The translations under genes and the position numbers were made by a program. The notes below the pieces were generated by a model. The model was not told the DNA's origin and did no database searches. It worked only from the letters and a program-made list of their open reading frames with translations. From positions 103,150,344-103,214,343 of the forward strand of contig CM023450.1 of the NCBI GenBank assembly GCA_013339765.2: a stretch of DNA of 64,000 bases, in the 5' to 3' direction. Origin of the DNA: Haemaphysalis longicornis (Eukaryota > Arthropoda > Arachnida > Ixodida > Ixodidae). Shown here in pieces: positions 12,048 to 24,073 of this stretch; the stretch's first letter is position 1; each line of letters starts with the position of its first letter.

Positions 12048-14687
12048 CTATATTTTCGGTGCCCAGGAACAACCCTAGGGTCTTGGTACTGGTACACCAT
12101 ATACAAAACATTCATAAACACAAACGAAAATCGAGACGACACAACACACGAAACCATATGTATGACAGAAACAATAAAGTAAAAATATTACAGAAATGTC
12201 AGAAAACAAAGCAGCAAAAAAAACAGAAAAGGAAAACAGGAAGCCTAGTGTTGAAAGCCAAGACACTCGGCCAGCGAAACGTTCAAGGCACGTGAAAAAT
12301 AGGAAATATACAAGCAATTACACAATGAATATGACAGAGATATATAATACGCATAAAAACGAAGGTTTTGTAACAAAATATTGGGAAGTTTCAAAATGGA
12401 CAAAAAAGTTCATTGTTACAAGCACGGACACTCAAACGTACAGAAATTCAAGCAACACAAAACCAGGAAAAGTGAAAAACAAACAAGCAAGAACATGATT
12501 TGCATAAAATAAATACGGCACATAAATTTGGAATGACATAAAGGCACTTAAGTTACAACAGTTTTCAAGTCATTAGAGAACAAAGAAAAAGAGCTCTAGA
12601 ATGTATCAAGACGATCGGAATATTCATTATATGCACATTGTATTCTTCAGATGGACGAGCGTCGTTCTGAAAGTTCGAAATGGTAGGAAAAGTTTGTTTG
12701 GCAAGTTGACATTCATGAGTGCAACCAAGTCATCACATAAAATATCACCATAAAGAAATTTGTAAAGAAAAATAATATCAGCTCGCATTCGTCGACAGCA
12801 AAGGGAAGGAATACTTTTCAGAAAAGACATGCTGCCGTTTGCGTCTTCTTGCACATAACGGAAACGGCGCTTAAATATAGAAAGAAACTTATTTTGAACC
12901 CTTTCGATACGGTCACTATTGGACTTGCAAGTTCCATTCCAAACAACAGAACCATATTCGAGAAGAGGTAAGCAGAGAGCCGAGTACAACTTTAAAAAGG
13001 AAGAGGAGTTTTAAACTCTCTAGCATACCTGCAAACAGCACCCAGACATCGAAGAAAGCGTCGGGTAATTTGTGTAACGTAGGAAGAGAAAGTCAGAGAA
13101 GAATCAAATAGTACTCCCAAGTCCCGAATTTCGGTCACCCTCGGCAGTGCAGTGCTTGCTATTTTATAGGAGTATTGCAGCTGTTGAGTTTTTCTACTAT
13201 AGGAAACAACTTTCGTTTTTGAGGGGTTCAAAATTAATTCGTTTTTGGTGCACCAACGATGGAATGACACGATATCAGCCCGAAGAGAATTACAGTCCTG
13301 AACATTACGCACTTCTCTAAAGATTTTTATATCATCAGCATACAACAAGAAAGAAGAATTTTGAATGGCAGAGGCCACATCGCAAATGAAAATGGAAAAA
13401 ACAAGGGGGCCCAGAACGGAGCCCTGGGGTACACCACTGGTTGCTTTGTACCTAAATGATGTTTGACCGTTACCACTTACATAGCAATATCGCTCCTGGA
13501 GATACCAACGTATAAGACCCCCCAAAAGAAGCGTGAACATCTAACAGAATGAGCTTGGCAAGCAATAACGAGTGGTTGACCACATCAAAGGCCTTGCTCA
13601 TGTCACAGTAGACAGCGTCAAGCTGGCTTCTACCAAATATTGCTGGGACAGCCTGCTCCATGAAGCACGCGAAGTTTGTGGAAGTTGAGCGACCACGCAG
13701 GAAGCCATGTTGTTTAGGAATGAGGACGTGTTTAAGTGAGAAAGACAAGACCGTATGAAGAGATAACTCGAATATTTTAGAGGCAGAACAAAGGAGTGAG
13801 ACTGGCCTATAGTTCATGGGGTCAGTTTTTGGGCCTGACTTGAAAACAGGGAATACACAAGACATTTTCCATGAGCGAGGGAACGTGCCAGACCGGAGGC
13901 AGTTATTAAATATTGAGGTGAACACACGAACGAATATATTTCCATATGTTTTTAGAATTGCAGCAGGAATACCATCTGGCCCAGAAGAAAACGAGGGCTT
14001 TAGCCGTTCGATGCTGGTCCGCACGATGTTCTCATCCAGTTGGAAACAACCGGAGTTACCGCCCTGGTGACAAGGGACACTGCCGTCATCACTACCACCG
14101 CTAAGACCAAAAAAAGAAGAAAACTGACGAGCAAAGCAGTCGGCCGCATCTGCAACCTCATCGCCGCTGGACTCTAGTAGACGAATAGGTTCTTTCGTTT
14201 TACTAGATCTAGAATGAATGTACTTCCAGAAGGCTCCCGGCTGATGAGTTGCTTTAGCTTCTACTGACGTCAGGTACAAAGCATGATCACGCTTGTGCAA
14301 TATTTTGCATAGGGCACGTAGGCGCCCGAACTACTGAGCGAACTGACTCGCACCAGAGCGCTCCATCTTTCTGTGAGCACGTTCTTTGAGTTTCCGGGCA
14401 TCCCGCAATTCAGAAAAAAACCAGTGTGGGAACTTCTTTGGTAAATATTGCGGGATGTATTTCTTCATTCCCAAAAGCACAATCTCAGTAAAACGGTCAA
14501 CTTGTTCATTGACATCAGAGTGGTCAATGACTGTTGACCAAGGGGCAGCAGAAAAGTAGCCATACAGCCCAACGTAATCTCCCCGGGCGAAAGCGTAGCG
14601 AGGTTGCGCATTGCTGGAACTTACGGAACGGTGGAGCATTGTAGGAAGGCAACAGGAAATGGAAAGAGGGGGATGATATTTATCGGG

Positions 14688-14690
<3 letters not shown>
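12048..14690 (-). mobile_element. CR1/Jockey-group LINE, 5'-truncated, RT nearly complete
   Basis: Three overlapping minus frames join into one reverse transcriptase: 14300-13470, 13540-12992 and 12989-12627, plus a linker piece at 14690-14331. Visible RT blocks are GPDGIPAAILK, SGPKTDPMNYRPVSLL (fingers), YCDMSKAFDVVNHSLLLAKL (first catalytic Asp), SGVPQGSVLGPLVF, and the catalytic LLYADDIKIF at about 13331-13342. Two frame breaks, near 13500 and 12990, make it defective. The endonuclease domain is missing because the element stops at about 14690. The 3' untranslated region (12626-12048) is T-rich, ends CTGGGCACCGAAAATATAGG and is followed by the GATT tail. A simple-repeat tail fits CR1-group elements better than poly-A Jockey elements, but without a tree I leave the clade open. 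Confidence 0.88.
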
Positions 14691-14692
<2 letters not shown>

Positions 14693-14725
<33 letters not shown>

Positions 14726-14726
14726 G
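14693..14726. repeat. (TAA)n tail of the adjacent I-clade LINE
   Basis: Trinucleotide run between two minus-strand LINEs. On the minus strand it follows the end of the 14727-15625 element, consistent with the trinucleotide tails known for I-type elements. Confidence 0.8.
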
Positions 14727-15625
14727 GAGGAATAAACATTTAATTGAGAAGTCAATGTCCATGTTAACTGTCAGGTGGGGGACCTCCTTAGTCCAGGAAG
14801 CCCTGGGTCTTGGCAGCCTGTCTCGCCCGGTCTACCAGATGTTGTTGGTGATCCGGGTTTGAGCTGGTTAACCGGCCCTCCCACTGCTTAAATGAGGGAT
14901 CAGGATTTGGGCTAGGGATGGTGCGTGGCGGCACTCCCATACCATGTGGTAGAGAGTGCGTGGCTCTATGCGGAATTTACTAGTGTATGTGTACAATGTT
15001 GGATGCATTGAGTGTAGTAATGTACCATGTGGAAATGTGTTAGTTTGTAACTGTCTGTAGATGACTGTGTCTTCGCGAGACATGTTGGGATGTGGCGGCG
15101 GAAGGGTTCTTCGTCCGAAGCGGTAGTGGTCCAGGATGTCATTGTACCTTCTGGGGATTATTTCTCGTGTTGGGCTTATGGAAGGACTGGTTGACATCCC
15201 AGAACGAGGAGCCCGGTGTGTATGAGCAAGGGCTGCGGCATGAGCCGCCTCATTCCCTTCCAGTGATGAATGAGCCGGTGTCCATATGATAAACATTTCG
15301 GGTAAATCAGGGTGGGCCGATAGAATTTTTGCTGCTGTTGATGAAATGAGTCCAATTCGGTAGTTTCGACAGGCTGTCTGGGAGTCTGATATGATGGTTA
15401 CATGTTCTTTGCCAGTAATAGCTGCAAGGGCAAGGGCTCGCTTCTTCAGCGGTGTCGATGTCCTTGGTAGGTATAGAAGCAGAAGCTAGCTCCAGACCCT
15501 GATTATTGACTATGCTGATGGCTTGGGCTGATCGACTGGTGTATAGTGATGCGTCTGCGTACCTAACGTCAGGCCGTTTCCCATATGCAGTTCGAAGAGC
15601 TTGAAATGAACTCTGGCCTTGCGTC
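14727..15625 (-). mobile_element. I-clade LINE 3' part: RNase H and C-terminal zinc region
   Basis: Minus-strand protein remnants run from about 15600. They begin with RYADASLYTS (first RNase H acidic block), continue with HVTIISDSQTACRNYR and IIWTPAHSSLEGNEAAHAAA (RNase H core and the WxPAH...GNExAH motif), and then a C-terminal domain with RTLYHMVWECRHAP, the Cys/His remnant seen in this family. The last residues before the stop are DRARQAAKTQGFL, similar to the AEDAARAHGL ending at 38660. The trailer ends in a TTTATTCCTCC block before the trinucleotide tail. RT is absent because another LINE (15626-18584) is inserted at its 5' side. One or two frameshifts are needed. Confidence 0.8.
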
Positions 15626-16630
15626 GTTTTTTTTTAATTGCGATAGTATGCCCGTTGGCATAAATACAATACTACAAGTATAGGTTAACTCCCGAAGAAA
15701 CGCAAGGAGGGAGCGATGACGGGGTCCCCATATCCACCGATGAAGGTCAGGTGGTCTGCCAGGATGGAGGCCTGTGCCTCAAAGGTGTCGTGTTCTGGCC
15801 GCTTGCAATGAAGGGCACGTCCACAGCAAATGTTCTGTGTCGGCATCTTCGGCAGGAGCCGTGCAAAAGGGGCAGTTCTGGTCGACCGGGGCATGGTAGC
15901 GTAGTTGCCACTACCGGGTAACAGCGGGAGAGAGGGCTACACCAACACGAAGTCTTCGCAGCAAGACCTCCCTCCCAGCGAGCGAGTCTGCTAGGGAGGT
16001 CCGTTCCACACGGTGGAATTAGAGCTTGTGTGGCGCGAAGAAGATCTTCTTTTCTTTGTAAAAACTGTGCTGGGGTATGTAATGTTTGTAAAGGCAATGG
16101 TCGAGGAACAAATGCAGTGTGGTAGGCAACAGCCGCCGCAATGTGAGCGAAAAGTGTATTTCGCCGGACCCACGAGAGCCGCAGAGGGCAGGGGTACGTA
16201 TCCAGCATGTCATGAATGTCCCTCGAGATAGCCGAGTTATTATTCACTCGACGTAAATCACGTATGGCCGCCGTAGAGTTTGCGTAAATTTGTAAAGCAG
16301 TACGTTCAGGGGCTTGATGAAGAGCAGGCCTTGCGTCGTGCTTTGTTGTGAAACGGATGCATATTTTTTGGCACCGGGGCGACAGTGATGTTCTCTATAG
16401 CACGTAGAGAGATGCGTTGTTTAGCGCTGTTGTCTTTCGGGACTTCGTATCCCAGCCTTTGTAGGGTGTGTCTTCCAGTCTTGGAGAGTTTTAGGCCTTC
16501 CATTTGGCTAGTTTTGTGGGCTTCAGCCAGTTCCTCCCAAGTGTTGTGCAGGACTAATTGCAATAATTTCTCTGTAGAAGCAGTGATGGGTAAACCGAGA
16601 GAAGACTTGTTGGCTTTTCGGATCAAGATA
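15626..16630 (-). mobile_element. I-clade LINE with poly-A tail, 3' segment
   Basis: On the minus strand this segment continues the RT thumb/connection from 18584-18319 across an inserted DNA element. Visible parts are NILIRKANKSSLGLPITAST and LVLHNTWEELAEAHKTSQ (connection), LQIYANSTAAIRDLR and CPLRLSWVR (RNase H remnants), and CPFCTAPAEDADTEHLLWTCP (C-terminal CCHC-like finger), then a trailer and an A run (T run on plus at 15628-15637). The RNase H is internally deleted. The A run abuts the middle of the 14727-15625 LINE, so this element inserted into that one. Confidence 0.8.
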
Positions 16631-16634
16631 TTAA
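16631..16634. other. TTAA target duplication, left
   Basis: Left TTAA next to the inverted terminus AGGGACACTGAAGTGA; its partner is at 18315-18318. Joining the flanks on one TTAA keeps the LINE frame open. Confidence 0.8.
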
Positions 16635-18314
16635 AGGGACACTGAAGTGAATTTGTCAAGCTCCCGTTTTTGCTTGCACTGCGTAGACTGGCTCAAATTA
16701 GCACACTTTTCATCGTTTATCCGGTTGACAAATCGGTAATTATTTTACAAAGCGCGAAAGAAGAAAAACTACCATGCGCGGTTTGCGGCGGCCGCACCAA
16801 CTAAGGCTGTGACGTTGAGAGGAGGGGCGCCGTGATTGGACGATGCCCAAGGTTAGCAATCACACAAGTTTCGGTTTCGGTTCTGTAAAACATAACCAAT
16901 GGCTTTGTTGGATGGGCATTCTCAATATCTCAGTAATCATCGTACCGCGCTTCTCCCATGTTGTCGGCTGTAAAATGCACAAGATAAGCCTCCCAGGACG
17001 GCTTGTAGTCGTAGCATTCACTAGCCGAGACCTACGCAGTGCATGAACGCCCTCCGCGTACCCGCAGACGCCCAAATGTCATGCGCTTTTCCCTCATATT
17101 TGGAGCTTGCCTCCCTCATGCCTGTATCGTAAAAAGCGTGTTCGCACCAGGCCAAGGGTCTGTTCATTCTGGCCTGTGCCCACTGCCTGCAAGCAGTCGG
17201 TGCTTATGGCAACAGCACGCCAACGAGAACTCGCTAGCGCGCCAGTGCCAGCCTGCGCGCGTTTTGTGAACTAGTTCGTGTAGCCATGAACGTTGCGGCC
17301 CCAAAAAAGGTGAACTCAATATAGAAAACATCGGCGGAAAACAAAAAAATTAACTTACAAAAAAAAAAAAAAAAAGCACGTACCCGCGGGGATTCGAACT
17401 CATGACTCGCAAAACATCTGCGAATGAATTCCGAGCGCCTCAGACCGCTAGGCTACGGAGCGGGACGCTAAAGCTTTGCTAATATATGGTATATATTGTA
17501 CAACCGGTTTACACTTTTATTTAGTTTTGGCATTTCAAGCCGCTTAGGTGACTATTTGTTGTACTGCGATCGTGCAGTAAGCGTCGCCCGAGTTTCCACA
17601 GTAGCTCACGTCTAGCAATTGCATTTCGTAGACGGAAAAGCGTTCGCAGATGCGTAGTCGTGCTGCTGACCGCTGTGCTTGTTCGCCCAGCGCAAAAAAA
17701 GTGCTTCCCGCGCCATAGTTTTACGCTGTACGGTAAAAATATCAGTTGATTTTATTTGCTTAGTACCTATATTGACTTCGCTGACTCTTCTCCCGCCTTC
17801 AAGAGGCCTTATATTTTCCTACTGGCGTACCAGTCAGCGAAGCGTCGCATGTGCAGCGCTTGTGTGAAGCGACCTTGACTTGGAGCTAGATACAGTGTAC
17901 AAACAAACCAAGTAAAGAAAGGCACATTCTTCCATTCACAAACGTGTCCTGGCTTCGTTTCAACTAAGCGAACGAATTGCGACCAAGCAATTTTTTTTTA
18001 ACCTCCTTGATTGCGACGACCCGCCGGCGGCCGGCGGACGAAACGCTGGGCCGACTGACTCTGTCGGCCGGGGAGCCGTGCAGTAGCGCAGCCGTGGCGC
18101 AGCCAATTGCCAGCTCATCCCCTCCTGACGTCACACGAAAACGCCACAGAAAATGGGCGAGCGTAAAGAGAGGAGGACAGCGTTTTCAAATTAGTTTTTC
18201 TACTAAATAAAATCGCGTAAACGCGCCTAGAGTGGTCGAAACATGGCCTGGGGACTCCGGACTACAATTTGCGCTAGTAATCCCGCAATGTTTACATATC
18301 ACTTCAGTGTCCCT
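16635..18314. mobile_element. TTAA-flanked non-autonomous DNA transposon, copy 1
   Basis: The element is 1680 bp with perfect 16-base inverted termini (AGGGACACTGAAGTGA and its reverse complement) and TTAA on both sides. Its insertion splits the LINE RT frame; removal leaves ...NEKEKL followed by NILIRKA in one frame, so both ends are secure. TTAA duplication is the hallmark of piggyBac-type transposases, although piggyBac termini usually begin CCC, so the superfamily is an inference. No transposase ORF is present. It includes a tRNA-like module at 17381-17468 and a TGACGTCA (CRE-type) palindrome at about 18126. A second copy in opposite orientation lies at 29588-31225, and part of a third copy of one end lies at 33804-33970 through the tandem duplication. 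Confidence 0.85.
17381..17468 (-). other. tRNA-like Pol III module inside TTAA element, copy 1
   Basis: On the minus strand an A-box-like TAGCCTAGCGG and a B box GAGTTCGAATCC are separated by a spacer that could fold as a long variable arm, followed by a T run of 16 bases (A run on plus at 17359-17374) that would end Pol III transcription. The acceptor pairing is weak (about CCCGC/GCGGG). The homologous site in copy 2 (30404-30476) has a damaged B box. I read it as an old tRNA or SINE head captured by the transposon, not a functional tRNA gene. Confidence 0.5.
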
Positions 18315-18318
18315 TTAA

Positions 18319-18584
18319 GTTTTTCTTTTTCGTTATTATTCAGGGCGAGATATGGCGTTCCATACGTAATTCTACTCGTTATTAATGCTTGCACATTTTT
18401 AATGGTGTCCTGTTCTTTGAGGCCATGTCGCGATTTGTGATGCTGCGTATGAGATGTAGAACTTGATGAATTGTGGTTTGCAGTTTATGGAGCGTTGCCA
18501 TGCCCGCTCTGTCTTGCTGTAGCGTAAGTACTAATAGGCGGAGAGTTTTGACCTGTGGGATTGGAGCGTTGTCGATTTGAAGTA
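18319..18584 (-). mobile_element. I-clade LINE, RT thumb segment (5' part of the split element)
   Basis: Minus-strand remnants LQQDRAGMATLHKLQTTIHQ and SRITYGTPYLALNNNEKEKL are the region after the RT catalytic core in I-type elements. They continue directly into 16630-15626 once the TTAA element is removed. The palm with YxDD is absent, so the element is 5'-truncated at about 18584, next to a TAA repeat. Confidence 0.75.
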
Positions 18585-18586
18585 AT

Positions 18587-18611
18587 ATTAATAATAATAA
18601 TAATAATAATT
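18587..18611. repeat. (TAA)n microsatellite
   Basis: Simple repeat at the truncated 5' side of the LINE; possibly pre-existing target sequence. Confidence 0.85.
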
Positions 18612-19039
18612 GTCGTCGTCGTTATAACAATCATCAATTACACCTTGTTACGAATGAGGGCGCCGCTGTGTTGCACGCTTCGTACAGGGCTCTTCTACTT
18701 TGTGGTGGAGCCTCCACTACGTGCGCGTTTTGAGTGGGCGCCTTTGTGTCGGTGACCCAGGCTTGCAGCCACAGCCAACGGATCCCAACACGCCGCAACG
18801 CGCCTGGGAAAGGTTGGACCGCTGGTGCCTCGATGTCTGCGTGATTCGACGTGTGGCTACATGTCCGAAGTACGTGGCCCATGCGTGGGCTCAGCGTGGG
18901 CCACTACTACCGACTCCTCACGAACTCTGGAAAGAGCGTTGTGTGTGCCTGTAGCGTGTAGCGCCGTGTGCAAAAACAAGAGGGGACGCTTGTTTTACCG
19001 TTAGCGCTTTGGGTATAAATAAGAGCCCCTAAGGAAGAA
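18612..19039. other. Unassigned sequence between LINEs
   Basis: Both strands have open frames of about 80 codons (18634-18882 minus and 18700-18954 plus) with no recognisable domain. It may be a fragment of an older repeat that was the target of the neighbouring LINEs. Confidence 0.5.
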
Positions 19040-21735
19040 AAGAAGAAAGACTGTCGAATGCCTGCAACAGACACATTGTGTACACTGCACCAGGACGTAG
19101 CCACTCGTCGATCCCGACGTCACCCCTACTCGGACCACCCCTTCTCTACTCGCTACAGGGTTGGACGCCGCTGCCCCGTAAGGGAGGGCGTCGCCCTGCA
19201 GCTTTCGCTCCGGTGCTGCTTTTCGAGGGCCGCCAGGACCTGCTGGACGGCTGATAGTTGGGTTTTCTTGTCATAACTGCGCACTGCTTTTTGGATCCAC
19301 GGCGGAAGGTCTGTCCTGGTTTCCGCCTCGTTCGGTCGCACTTCACAGTCTCACAGCAAGTGGGTGGTCGAGAACCTAGCATTCTCACACAACACGCACG
19401 TGTCGTATGCATAGAGTTCTGGCTGTATGTGTTTCATGGCGACCGGGGTCATCAGTGAATTCGTCTCCAGCGGTCTGAACGTGTATAATTGGTGATACTT
19501 GGTGATAATAATTGGTGATACCCTGAAAGGTATCGTACCTGTCCTTCGTCTCGGTCCACCACTTTGCAGATGGTTCCACTGCTGCCGCTCTGCCAGCTAA
19601 TCCTCGCGCGACTGCGTTCGCCGTCTCGTTGTGGTTGGTGGCGAGTTCTGATACCTTGTTCCCAACGTGGGCGGGGAACCACTTGATTGTCACCTTGCGT
19701 CAATCGAAGTTCACCAGCTCGAGCACCCGCACTGCTTGACAGCACAGCCAACCCTTGGAGAAATTGCGTACCGCACTCTTTGAGTCGCTAAGTAACGTGG
19801 TCGTCTCTGGGTCCGCAATGGCGAGGACGATGACCAGCTCTTCCGCACGCTCACCGTGACTCCCGTCTTTCCGTCTATCACCACCGCCGCGAAGCACCGG
19901 CGGTCACCGTACTCCACGGCGTCGACGAATCTGGTGCTCGGAACGTTCAGGTGCTGTTCCAACACAGCCTTCGCTCTGGCCGGTCTCCTGTCCGCGTTGT
20001 GGGTCGGATCCATGTTCTTTCGGATAACAAGTACACTCGGACGGCATTTCGGACTGCCGCCGGGATGTCGCGCTCTTCCTGCTTGCCGAGGCTCTGAGGT
20101 GCGGACGCCGTCTCCATTCCGAGCCGGGCGAGAATGGTCCTCCCCGTTCGCGAACCCTTGAGCCGCTCTACCCGGCCGACCCGCTGAGCTTCCGTGATCT
20201 CCTCCAGCGTGTTATGTATACCGAGGTCGAAGAGCTTCTCCGTGCTCGCGCTGTCGAGCACGCCTATGGCTGCCTTGTACGCCTTCCTCATGGCAGCTTC
20301 AGGCGGTTGCGCTCCTGAAGCAACCAGTTGTGGAAAGACGCCTCGTAGGCGACGTGACTTATCGCGAAGGACTGGATCAGTCTGAGCAGGCTGTCCTCCC
20401 TCATCCCGTATCTTCTGTTCGGCACTCGCTTGATCAGCTGCGTTGCGGCCGCTACCTTGCCTACCAGTCAGGTGACCGTGTCGTTGTTCCGGTGGTTGCG
20501 CTCGATCTGGAAACCCAGCACTCTGATCTTGGCTACCTCCGGGATCGTCTGCCCGTTGCTCGTAGCGCAGGCTCATGTCGCTCTCCTGCTCGGGTCTGCA
20601 TTTCGGCGGGATTATCAGTAACTCCGACTTATTCGGGGAACAGATCAGTCCCATGCCCTCAATTGGTCTTCTATGGCATCCACCGCCTGTTGCAGGGAAG
20701 ACTCAACGTGGCCGTCGCATCCGCCCGGCACTCACAGCGTGAGGTCGTCCGCGTATATGGTGTGACAGACCTCGGGTATGGCTTCCAAGCGTCTCTCGAC
20801 TCCGATCATAACAAGGTTGAATAGCAGCGGCGATATCACCGAGCCCCTGGGGTGTGCGCACGCTTCCTGCCTTCCACTCGTCCAGAGAGTGGTCTCCCGC
20901 TTGAATATTGGCTGTGCGTCCCTAGAGGAAGTCGCGCACGTAGCTGTACGTGCGCTCCCCCATTCGCAGGGAGCTGATTTGTGACAGGATGGCCGAGTAC
21001 TTCACCTTGTCGAAAGCACTCTGCAGGTCCAGTCCCACTATCGCCTGGTTGTCCTTCGTCGCGTTGTCTATGACCTCTGTCTTGATCTATAACATGGCGT
21101 ATTGGGTGCTCAGCTTGCTCCTGATTCCGATCATCGAGTGGGGGTACAAATAGTTCTTCTCTAAATACGCCTGCCGCCTGTTAATGAGGACGTATTCCAG
21201 CACCTTCCCCACGCCGGATGTCAGAGAGATCGGGCGCAGATTCTCGATGCCCGGGGGCTTGCCCGGCTTGGATATCAAGATCGTCTTCGCCGTGTTCGAG
21301 CACTTGGGTAGCATCCCCTCCTTCCAGCACCTGTTGAACAGGGCCGTCAGGCTGGCGAGCGACGGCTCGTGCAGATGCTTGAGTACCTTGTTCATCACAC
21401 GATCCGGGCCAGCTGTCCCCTGAGCGCTGAAGTTAATTCCTGTTGGAGCAACGAATGAATGCTGTCACTCTGCTCGAGTCCTGTGCTGTTACCTCACCCG
21501 TCGGGGCATTGTTCTTGTCTTGCTTCGGCTCATCTCTCGCCATGCAGTAAACAATTAAAGTTTACCTTCGTGTTCTTGTCGTCATCTTCAAGGCAGCAAC
21601 ATTGGCTGGCCTCTCGCTTCACCATGGTACCACACGCATGACTGGAGGCGACGGAGCTCGGCTCGGGGACGCCCTCCCGTATGAAACAATCATTAATGGC
21701 TCTTTCCCGTAAATGCATGAGAGGATGCGGTTCAT
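19040..21735 (-). mobile_element. I-clade LINE with RT and RNase H, 5'-truncated and frameshifted
   Basis: Minus-strand pieces in order: RERAINDCFIRE (pre-RT, near 21700), GPDRVMNKVLKHLHE and LISKPGKPPGIENLRPISLT (RT fingers, 21398-21087), PRGSVISPLLFNLVMIGVER then IYADDLTL (catalytic box, 20744-20760), CSPNKSELLIIPPKC, LFDLGIHNTLEEITEAQR (connection), then RNase H with TTTLLSDSKSAVRNF and IKWFPAHVG...NETANAVARGLAGRAA. The connection region is clearly related to the LINE at 15626-16630 (both have ASTEKL...HNTxEExxEA), so they are the same clade but different families. At least four frame changes make it inactive. The endonuclease and ORF1 are missing. The 3' end is placed only approximately. 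Confidence 0.85.
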
Positions 21736-23890
21736 GATCACAGGAGAGTCACAGGGATGAAGTGCACAGTACACAAAAGGGAACTGTAAACTAGAAAACG
21801 TCTTTTAACAACTGAAATGATCGGAGAGTAATTGTCTAAAATCCGGAAGTTACGTTCCTCGCCATGATTACGGAAGCATGTTTCAGTTTTCAAGTGTGGC
21901 GGACAAATAAGCTCGTGAAAAGCTTGAATTATGCGCATCAACTTCTCGCAGCAAGAATTCTTGATGCAGACTCAAAGAATACCTGGTTAAATATGACTTT
22001 ATCGCTTTTGGGGAAATGAATTCGCACCGCAGCAAAAACAGTTGCTCTTCGACCCCATTAAGTCCTCTCTTGAGTTATGTACGTGGCGTGAAATGTTGAT
22101 GTGCGATTTCCAGAGCAAAAACAAATTGAAATGGTTAACAATCAACACGAAAACCTTTATCCTATATTACAAAAACAGAGAAAACTTCAAGTAAGTTAAC
22201 TTAACGTGATATGCCACTAGCCTGAACTGCTGGGTGATCAAAACAACGTTAAACTCTTGGGGGAAATTCGTTAAGACACCGGTCACATAAATCAAAACAC
22301 AAAAAACAAAAGTCAAGAAGTTTCACCATACCTAAATGGTTACTATTTTGCGTGAAACGTCGCTATATAGAAATCTCGAATCCGTCCAGGACTGTTGATA
22401 ATGAGACTTCGCAGAGTGGGATAATCAATGGAAGACGGATGCTCTCGGAGTAAACTCCTCCCTCGAAACTTTCCGGGAGCTTAGAGTAAATTTATTGACA
22501 ACCTATCATTTCTCGGCTCGACTGGAAGAGAAATATGCTTGGACAATACAGCCTGAGAGCTGGGACGCACGGCAAAACAACCTCGTTTGAAAAGTGAGAG
22601 AAATAAACGGAACTATAGATCGATTGTGAAGGAAGAAAAGTTTTAGAAGTGCCACCGGATGACCTTACAAGTGGCAGGTCATTTCTCGGCAATGTTGTGA
22701 AGAGTTTGACTGGAGGATATTGGCGATGAGCATTAAAAAGATTCGCAGACCGGGTAACGCAAGGTCTGACGCTGTTTTAAGTGCAAAGAACTTTATGGGC
22801 TCGCCTTGTCGTCCTTAGCTCACTAACGGTCGATGCGACTGCCGGAACCAGGCCGCGCATCGAAATAACGGACCCAAGTAGAGCCTTCTGTACCGGCATC
22901 ATGGAGTCTCGTTGAGGCTTCCAAAACCACCCGGTTTAAGTAGCCATAACCGTTCAAACCTCGTTAACCGCTGGCGCTTGTCATACATCTCCCCGTTGTT
23001 TAGCGAAAAAAAAAAAAAAAACTTCAGGTACATTTCAGACAAAATCTACGTATATAACCGGCAGCCTCCGCGTTCATTTAGTTAGGAACGCTCGTTGGTT
23101 TGGTTCTTGCGATAGTAAGCGAAAAAAGCGGCTGCGCAAGAAAGAAATGGCACGTTGGAAATGCCGCAGAAAGGCTCCAGCCGCGCAAGAAAAAAATCCG
23201 CGTTCGAAATTGACGCAAAACAGCTCTAGCATACGAAATTAAAGCAAGCACAAGCGCACCATGTACATTGCGTTCCGCCCGCAGGGTCGGGATCGAAACC
23301 AGGCGCCGGATAGTTTTTTTTATATAGTGTAGGGGGAGGGGCCGTGGAACGATACGGACGTCAACGCGAGTGACATCGGCGTTACTGAAATGCTCTGCAT
23401 TTAAAAAAAAACGAACTCTTGCTGGCGCAGTTTCAGGCATGGGACTAGCGAGCACTGCGAAGGCGGGAAATTTGAAATGCATTGGGTGGCAGCAGTGAGC
23501 GCATAACGGTGCTGCAGCCCATTATGGCGAATCACTGCTGTGCACTTCCGACAGCTTTCACATTAAGTGAACCGGATTTAATATTTGTTGTTGTTTAATT
23601 TGCGAAGAGTGACGCAGCTGGCGCTCCGCACGTCTAGAACTAGGTACGCCAGAGCAGAGCATCTGGACGTATATTCGGAAATGGATTTCTTTAAAACTTC
23701 ATTGAGACCTTTCGTGTGCTCCTAAGACCGGGGACGTTGAAAATAATTTTAGCGAACCTCCTTCATTTCGATTATTTTACTGATCAGAGGGGTTCTTCTA
23801 AATATTAAGGGGGGATCAGGCATTCTCGAAGCTTCCTAGCACATAACGCTTTTTAGGCTGCTTTTGATCGCAAAGTGTATGTATTTGTTT
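21736..23890. other. Unassigned sequence
   Basis: No gene recognised. On the minus strand a B-box-like GGTTTCGATCCCGAC lies near 23283-23300, suggesting a decayed tRNA-derived SINE, but no A box or body could be matched. A motif copy AATGCTCTGCATTTA occurs at 23389-23403, and an A run at 23008-23022. Confidence 0.45.
23389..23403. repeat. Solo copy of AATGC..GCATT terminal motif
   Basis: Identical to the right terminus of the element at 5692-6453 and followed by an A run. No matching partner was found nearby, so it may be one end of a truncated element. Confidence 0.5.
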
Positions 23891-24073
23891 ATGTATGTAT
23901 GTATGTATGTATGTATGTATGTATGTATGTATGTATGTATGTATGTATGTATGTATGTATGTATGTATGTATGTATGTATGTATGTATGTATGTGTGTGT
24001 ATGTATGTATGTATGTATGTATGTATGTATGTATGTATGTATGTATGTATGTATGTATGTACGTATGTATGTA
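23891..24073. repeat. (ATGT)n microsatellite
   Basis: About 45 tetranucleotide units with one GTGTGT interruption near 23994 and one ACGT near 24061. Long frames through it (MYVC or YIHT repeats) are artefacts of a repeat of four bases read in three frames. Confidence 0.95.

Noticed and set aside
17381..17468. Possible functional tRNA gene
   Set aside because: Weak acceptor stem, no clear cloverleaf, and it lies in a transposon whose other copy has a damaged B box.
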